Shown: positions 55,122 through 57,450 of the stretch, one piece after another
Layout of the letters: every line of letters starts with the position of its first letter
Position numbering within the stretch: position 1 is the first letter of the stretch
Assembly (NCBI RefSeq): GCF_030695085.1
Contig: NZ_JAUYTS010000024.1
Span: 1 to 57,450, forward strand
Length of the DNA stretch: 57,450 nucleotides
Reading direction: 5' to 3'
Source of the DNA: Falsiroseomonas sp.
GTDB taxonomy: Bacteria > Pseudomonadota > Alphaproteobacteria > Acetobacterales > Acetobacteraceae
Program-made: the position numbers and the translations under genes
The notes under the pieces: generated by a model
What the model saw: only the letters and a program-made list of their open reading frames with translations
Database searches by the model: none
What the model was told of the DNA's origin: nothing

Positions 55122-55365
55122 TCCGGGTTACCGATCCGATGGCGGCCCGGCGAAGCCCGCTCCGGCCTGCCGTGGCACCGCCGGAACCATCCGCCGGCCC
55201 GCGGCACCGCAGGTGAAATGGCCTGATGCCAATGCCGCGGATCGCGGCTGGTCCGTCCTCACGCGCCGGCACATCGCTGCCCCCTGGGCGCTCACCCGCC
55301 TCGCGCGGGCGCGGGTCGCAACATCTGGTATAACGGCGCGGACACAATTGGAGTTTCGCCCGCCC

Positions 55366-56076
55366 ATGTCGCAAGACGATCCGACGATTTCGCCGCCTCC
55401 GGTGCAGCTGATCTTCGTTCACCTGCCCAAGACCGGCGGCTTCGCCCTGCACGCCGCGCTGGAACGCGCCCTGCCCGCCGGCAGCGTGCTGCGGATTGGT
55501 GACAGCGCCGCGCAGCAGGCATTCGCGGCGATGCGCCCGGGACAGGTGGCGCCCTACAGCATGGTGAGCGGGCACTTCACCTTCGAGGAGGCGAAGGCCC
55601 GCGCCCGCCCCGGCGCCCGCTTCGCAACCGTGCTGCGGGACCCGGTGGCCCGCCTGGTGTCCGCCTTCAACTACATGTCCACCTGGGAAGACCACCCGCT
55701 GCATGCGAGCTTCCGCAACCGCGGCTTCGCCGAGTTCATCGCCGATTCCGGCCAGGAACTGGCCGCCGAGGCCTGCCGGCAGCTGACCGGCCGCGACACG
55801 GCGGCGGAGGCGATTCCGGTTCTCGAGAACCACTACGCCCTGGTCGGCACCACTGCCCGCCTGCCCGATGTCTCGCAACGCCTGCATCAATGGCTGGGCC
55901 TGGCACCGCAGGTTCCGGGGCGCGAGAACGTGACCGCCGGCCAGGGCCGCATGAGCCTGACAAGCGAGACCTGCGAGCAGCTTCTGGAGCTGACGCGGGA
56001 GGACCGCAAGCTGTTCCAGCACTTCGCCAGCCACCACGACGGACTGTTCATCCACCGCGCCTGTTCCGGCGTGTAA
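55366..56076 (+). CDS. Sulfotransferase family protein
   Basis: The 236-residue cytoplasmic protein shows the two PAPS-binding elements of sulfotransferase family 2: the 5'-phosphosulfate loop VHLPKTGGFALH (residues 18-29) and the 3'-phosphate site LRDPVARLVSAF. It transfers sulfate from PAPS to a carbohydrate or lipid acceptor. TTGGAG at 55348-55353 precedes the ATG at 55366; longer frames from 55213 are less likely. A TATAAC box at 55329-55334 may be part of its promoter. It ends 18 bases before a strong terminator. Sequence is shorter than animal enzymes but normal for bacterial members. Confidence 0.88.
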   Translation: MSQDDPTISPPPVQLIFVHLPKTGGFALHAALERALPAGSVLRIGDSAAQQAFAAMRPGQVAPYSMVSGHFTFEEAKARARPGARFATVLRDPVARLVSAFNYMSTWEDHPLHASFRNRGFAEFIADSGQELAAEACRQLTGRDTAAEAIPVLENHYALVGTTARLPDVSQRLHQWLGLAPQVPGRENVTAGQGRMSLTSETCEQLLELTREDRKLFQHFASHHDGLFIHRACSGV

Positions 56077-56094
56077 AGAACCGCTGAAACGCAG

Positions 56095-56122
56095 AAAGGC
56101 CGGATCAAAGATCCGGCCTTTT
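56095..56122. terminator. Bidirectional rho-independent terminator
   Basis: A 12-base stem AAAGGCCGGATC/GATCCGGCCTTT with an AAA loop is followed by TTTTCTT on the plus strand, ending the sulfotransferase transcript. Read on the minus strand, the same stem is followed by TTTCTG and can end tRNA-Arg transcription. Confidence 0.88.
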
Positions 56123-56140
56123 CTTCAGCAAGTTAACCCG

Positions 56141-56217
56141 TGGCGGACCCGAAGGGACTCGAACCCCTAACCCCCAGATTCGTAGTCTGGTGCTCTATCC
56201 AATTGAGCTACGGGTCC
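56141..56217 (-). tRNA. tRNA-Arg(ACG)
   Basis: The 77-base sequence (read on the minus strand from 56217) folds into a full cloverleaf: acceptor GGACCCG/CGGGTCC, D arm GCTC...GAGC, anticodon stem CCAGA/TCTGG with loop CTACGAA (anticodon ACG, arginine), a 5-base variable loop and T arm AGGGG/CCCTT around TTCGAGT. The discriminator is G, and CCA is encoded (56143-56141). It lies 59 bases downstream of leuB on the same strand. Confidence 0.96.
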
Positions 56218-56276
56218 GTACGGGAAGCGCTAGATAGCGGGGGCTTTTGGATCGTGCAACCCCGCCATCCGCAATT

Positions 56277-57389
56277 CTATGCAGAGAGTTTTTCGAGCTC
56301 CCGCAGCACCGCTTCACCCATCACGGTGGTGCCCACGCGGGCCATGCCGGGGGCCATGATGTCGGCCGTGCGCAGCCCGCCGCCGAGCACCTTCTCCACC
56401 GCCTGCTCGATCAGCGTGGCATCCTCGTCCATGCCGAAGGACAGCCGCAGCAGCATGGCGAAAGAAAGAATCTGGGCGCTCGGATTGGCGATGCCCTTGC
56501 CGGCGATATCCGGCGCCGAGCCGTGGATCGGCTCATACAGCGCATGGCGGCGGCCATCGGATTGCAGTGCGCCGATGGTGGCCGAGGGCAGCATGCCGAG
56601 CGAGCCGGTCAGCGCGGCAGCGAGGTCCGACAGCACATCGCCGAACAGATTGCCGCCGAGCACCACGTCGAACTGCTTGGGCCGCGAGGCGAGCTGCATG
56701 GCGCAGTTGTCCGCGTACATGTGCTCCAGCTCGACATCCGGATATTCGGTGGCGCCGACCTCACCCACCACGGCGCGCCACAGGCGGCCGGATTGCATGA
56801 CATTCGCCTTGTCGACGCTGGTCATCTTATTGCGGCGCTTGCGCGCCAGGTCGAAGGCGACGCGGGCGACGCGGGCGATCTCGTCCTCGTCATAGATTTC
56901 CGTGTCGATGCCGACTCGCTTGCCCTGCTGGTTCACATGGATGCCGCGCGGCTCGCCGAAATAGATGCCGCCGGTGGTCTCGCGGACGATCATGATGTCG
57001 AGGCCGCGCACCAGTTCCGGCCGCAGCGCGGAGGCGTCTATCAATGCGTCGAGCACAACCGCGGGGCGGAGGTTGGCGAACAGGCCGAGATCCTTGCGCA
57101 GCCGCAGGATGCCGAGCTCCGGCCGCTTGTCGAAGGGCAGCTTGTCCCATTTCGGGCCGCCGACGGAGCCGAACAGCACCGCATCGGCCGCACTGGCCGC
57201 GGCCACCGTCTCATCCGGGCAGGGCGATCCGGTGGCATCCAGCGCGGCGCCACCGACCAGGCCCTCGGTGATCTCGAAGGTGACGCTGCGGCGGCGATCC
57301 ATCCAGTCGATCAGGCGGCGCACTTCGCGCATCACCTCCGGCCCGATGCCGTCACCGGGCAGGATGAGAAGCTTCTTGTTGGCGGGCAT
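56277..57389 (-). CDS. leuB: 3-Isopropylmalate dehydrogenase
   Basis: The 370-residue enzyme catalyses the NAD+-dependent oxidative decarboxylation of 3-isopropylmalate in leucine biosynthesis. It has [13 protein letters not shown] at the start, [24 protein letters not shown], the [12 protein letters not shown] catalytic region and [18 protein letters not shown] 57389 is chosen because the conserved [10 protein letters not shown] begins just downstream; the frame upstream to 57425 runs into a REP-like hairpin. Bacterial LeuB is normally 350-370 residues. leuC and leuD are not in the window. Confidence 0.95.
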   Translation of the reverse strand: MPANKKLLILPGDGIGPEVMREVRRLIDWMDRRRSVTFEITEGLVGGAALDATGSPCPDETVAAASAADAVLFGSVGGPKWDKLPFDKRPELGILRLRKDLGLFANLRPAVVLDALIDASALRPELVRGLDIMIVRETTGGIYFGEPRGIHVNQQGKRVGIDTEIYDEDEIARVARVAFDLARKRRNKMTSVDKANVMQSGRLWRAVVGEVGATEYPDVELEHMYADNCAMQLASRPKQFDVVLGGNLFGDVLSDLAAALTGSLGMLPSATIGALQSDGRRHALYEPIHGSAPDIAGKGIANPSAQILSFAMLLRLSFGMDEDATLIEQAVEKVLGGGLRTADIMAPGMARVGTTVMGEAVLRELEKLSA

Positions 57390-57414
57390 CGTTCGTCCTG
57401 TCGGGAAAGGCTCT

Positions 57415-57439
57415 CCCTCCCCCACCTTGCGGGGGAGGG
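57415..57439. repeat. REP-like G/C hairpin at the right edge
   Basis: CCCTCCCCC and GGGGGAGGG are exact inverted arms separated by ACCTTGC, followed by TCGGGGTGGGG at the window end. Such G-rich palindromes are widespread in intergenic regions of alphaproteobacterial genomes; here it lies 25 bases upstream of leuB. It may continue past the window. Confidence 0.7.
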
Positions 57440-57450
57440 TCGGGGTGGGG

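Noticed and set aside
55329..55334. TATAAC box as a confident promoter of the sulfotransferase
   Set aside because: No convincing -35 element at the right spacing; kept only as a remark.
1..57450. CRISPR arrays, insertion sequences, prophage or integrase genes
   Set aside because: No regularly spaced repeats, transposase motifs or attachment sites seen; the single tRNA gene is not flanked by an integrase.

Overview
The window is very GC-rich (third codon positions are almost all G or C) and gene-dense. It carries tRNA-Arg(ACG), leuB, TTT/Bug- and TRAP-type binding proteins, protocatechuate 3,4-dioxygenase and a glycogen operon. Together these suggest a chromosome segment of an alphaproteobacterium, most likely Acetobacteraceae of the Roseomonas type; the family-level placement is inference. 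I see no transposase, phage, integrase or CRISPR. No gap between genes exceeds 300 bases; the longest is 55122-55365 (244 bases).

1-10 kb: a single-chain fusion of the three subunits of an HcnABC/LhpBEF-type amine dehydrogenase (cut by the window edge) diverges from a DapA-family lyase/deaminase, a polar amino-acid binding protein and a permease, plausibly for hydroxyproline or a related imino acid. A Nudix hydrolase follows. Then comes a minus-strand operon of CoA-transferase, enoyl-CoA hydratase and acyl-CoA ligase joined by ATGA overlaps, diverging from a TTT-type binding protein.

10-24 kb: a SucD-like and a SucC-like subunit are encoded back to back on opposite strands. The SucC-like gene is translationally linked to pcaH and pcaG. 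Next are a DUF3237 protein, a rhodanese, a 53-residue membrane protein, a glycerophosphodiesterase and a 106-residue unknown. A TRAP binding protein directly abuts a large hybrid sensor kinase, followed by a lipoprotein patatin.

21-28 kb: two divergent, overlapping gene sets look like nucleobase/nucleoside scavenging: nucleoside hydrolase, M20 amidohydrolase and DinB on one strand; phosphoribosyltransferase, peptide-type binding protein and adenine deaminase on the other.

28-37.5 kb: a minus-strand cluster holds a 1091-residue transglutaminase-DUF2126 protein, a fused circularly permuted ATP-grasp/alpha-E protein, a second transglutaminase, an EEP-fold phosphatase/nuclease, a DoxX protein and an OpgC-like acyltransferase. 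The first three are the core of the predicted Anbu-associated peptide-ligase system whose product is unknown; no Anbu gene is in the window. The ATP-grasp gene seems to start at a CTG overlapping the upstream stop.

37.6-56 kb: two SDR genes and a TTG-started glucokinase precede a glycogen operon with two large fusions, GlgP-GlgB (1586 aa) and GlgX-MalQ (1360 aa), around glgC and glgA. Beyond lie an FMN alpha-hydroxy-acid dehydrogenase, an orphan BcsB-like periplasmic protein and a sulfotransferase, then a bidirectional terminator, tRNA-Arg, leuB and a REP-like hairpin at the right edge. Start codons overlapping upstream stops occur as ATGA, GTGA, TTGA and probably CTGA.
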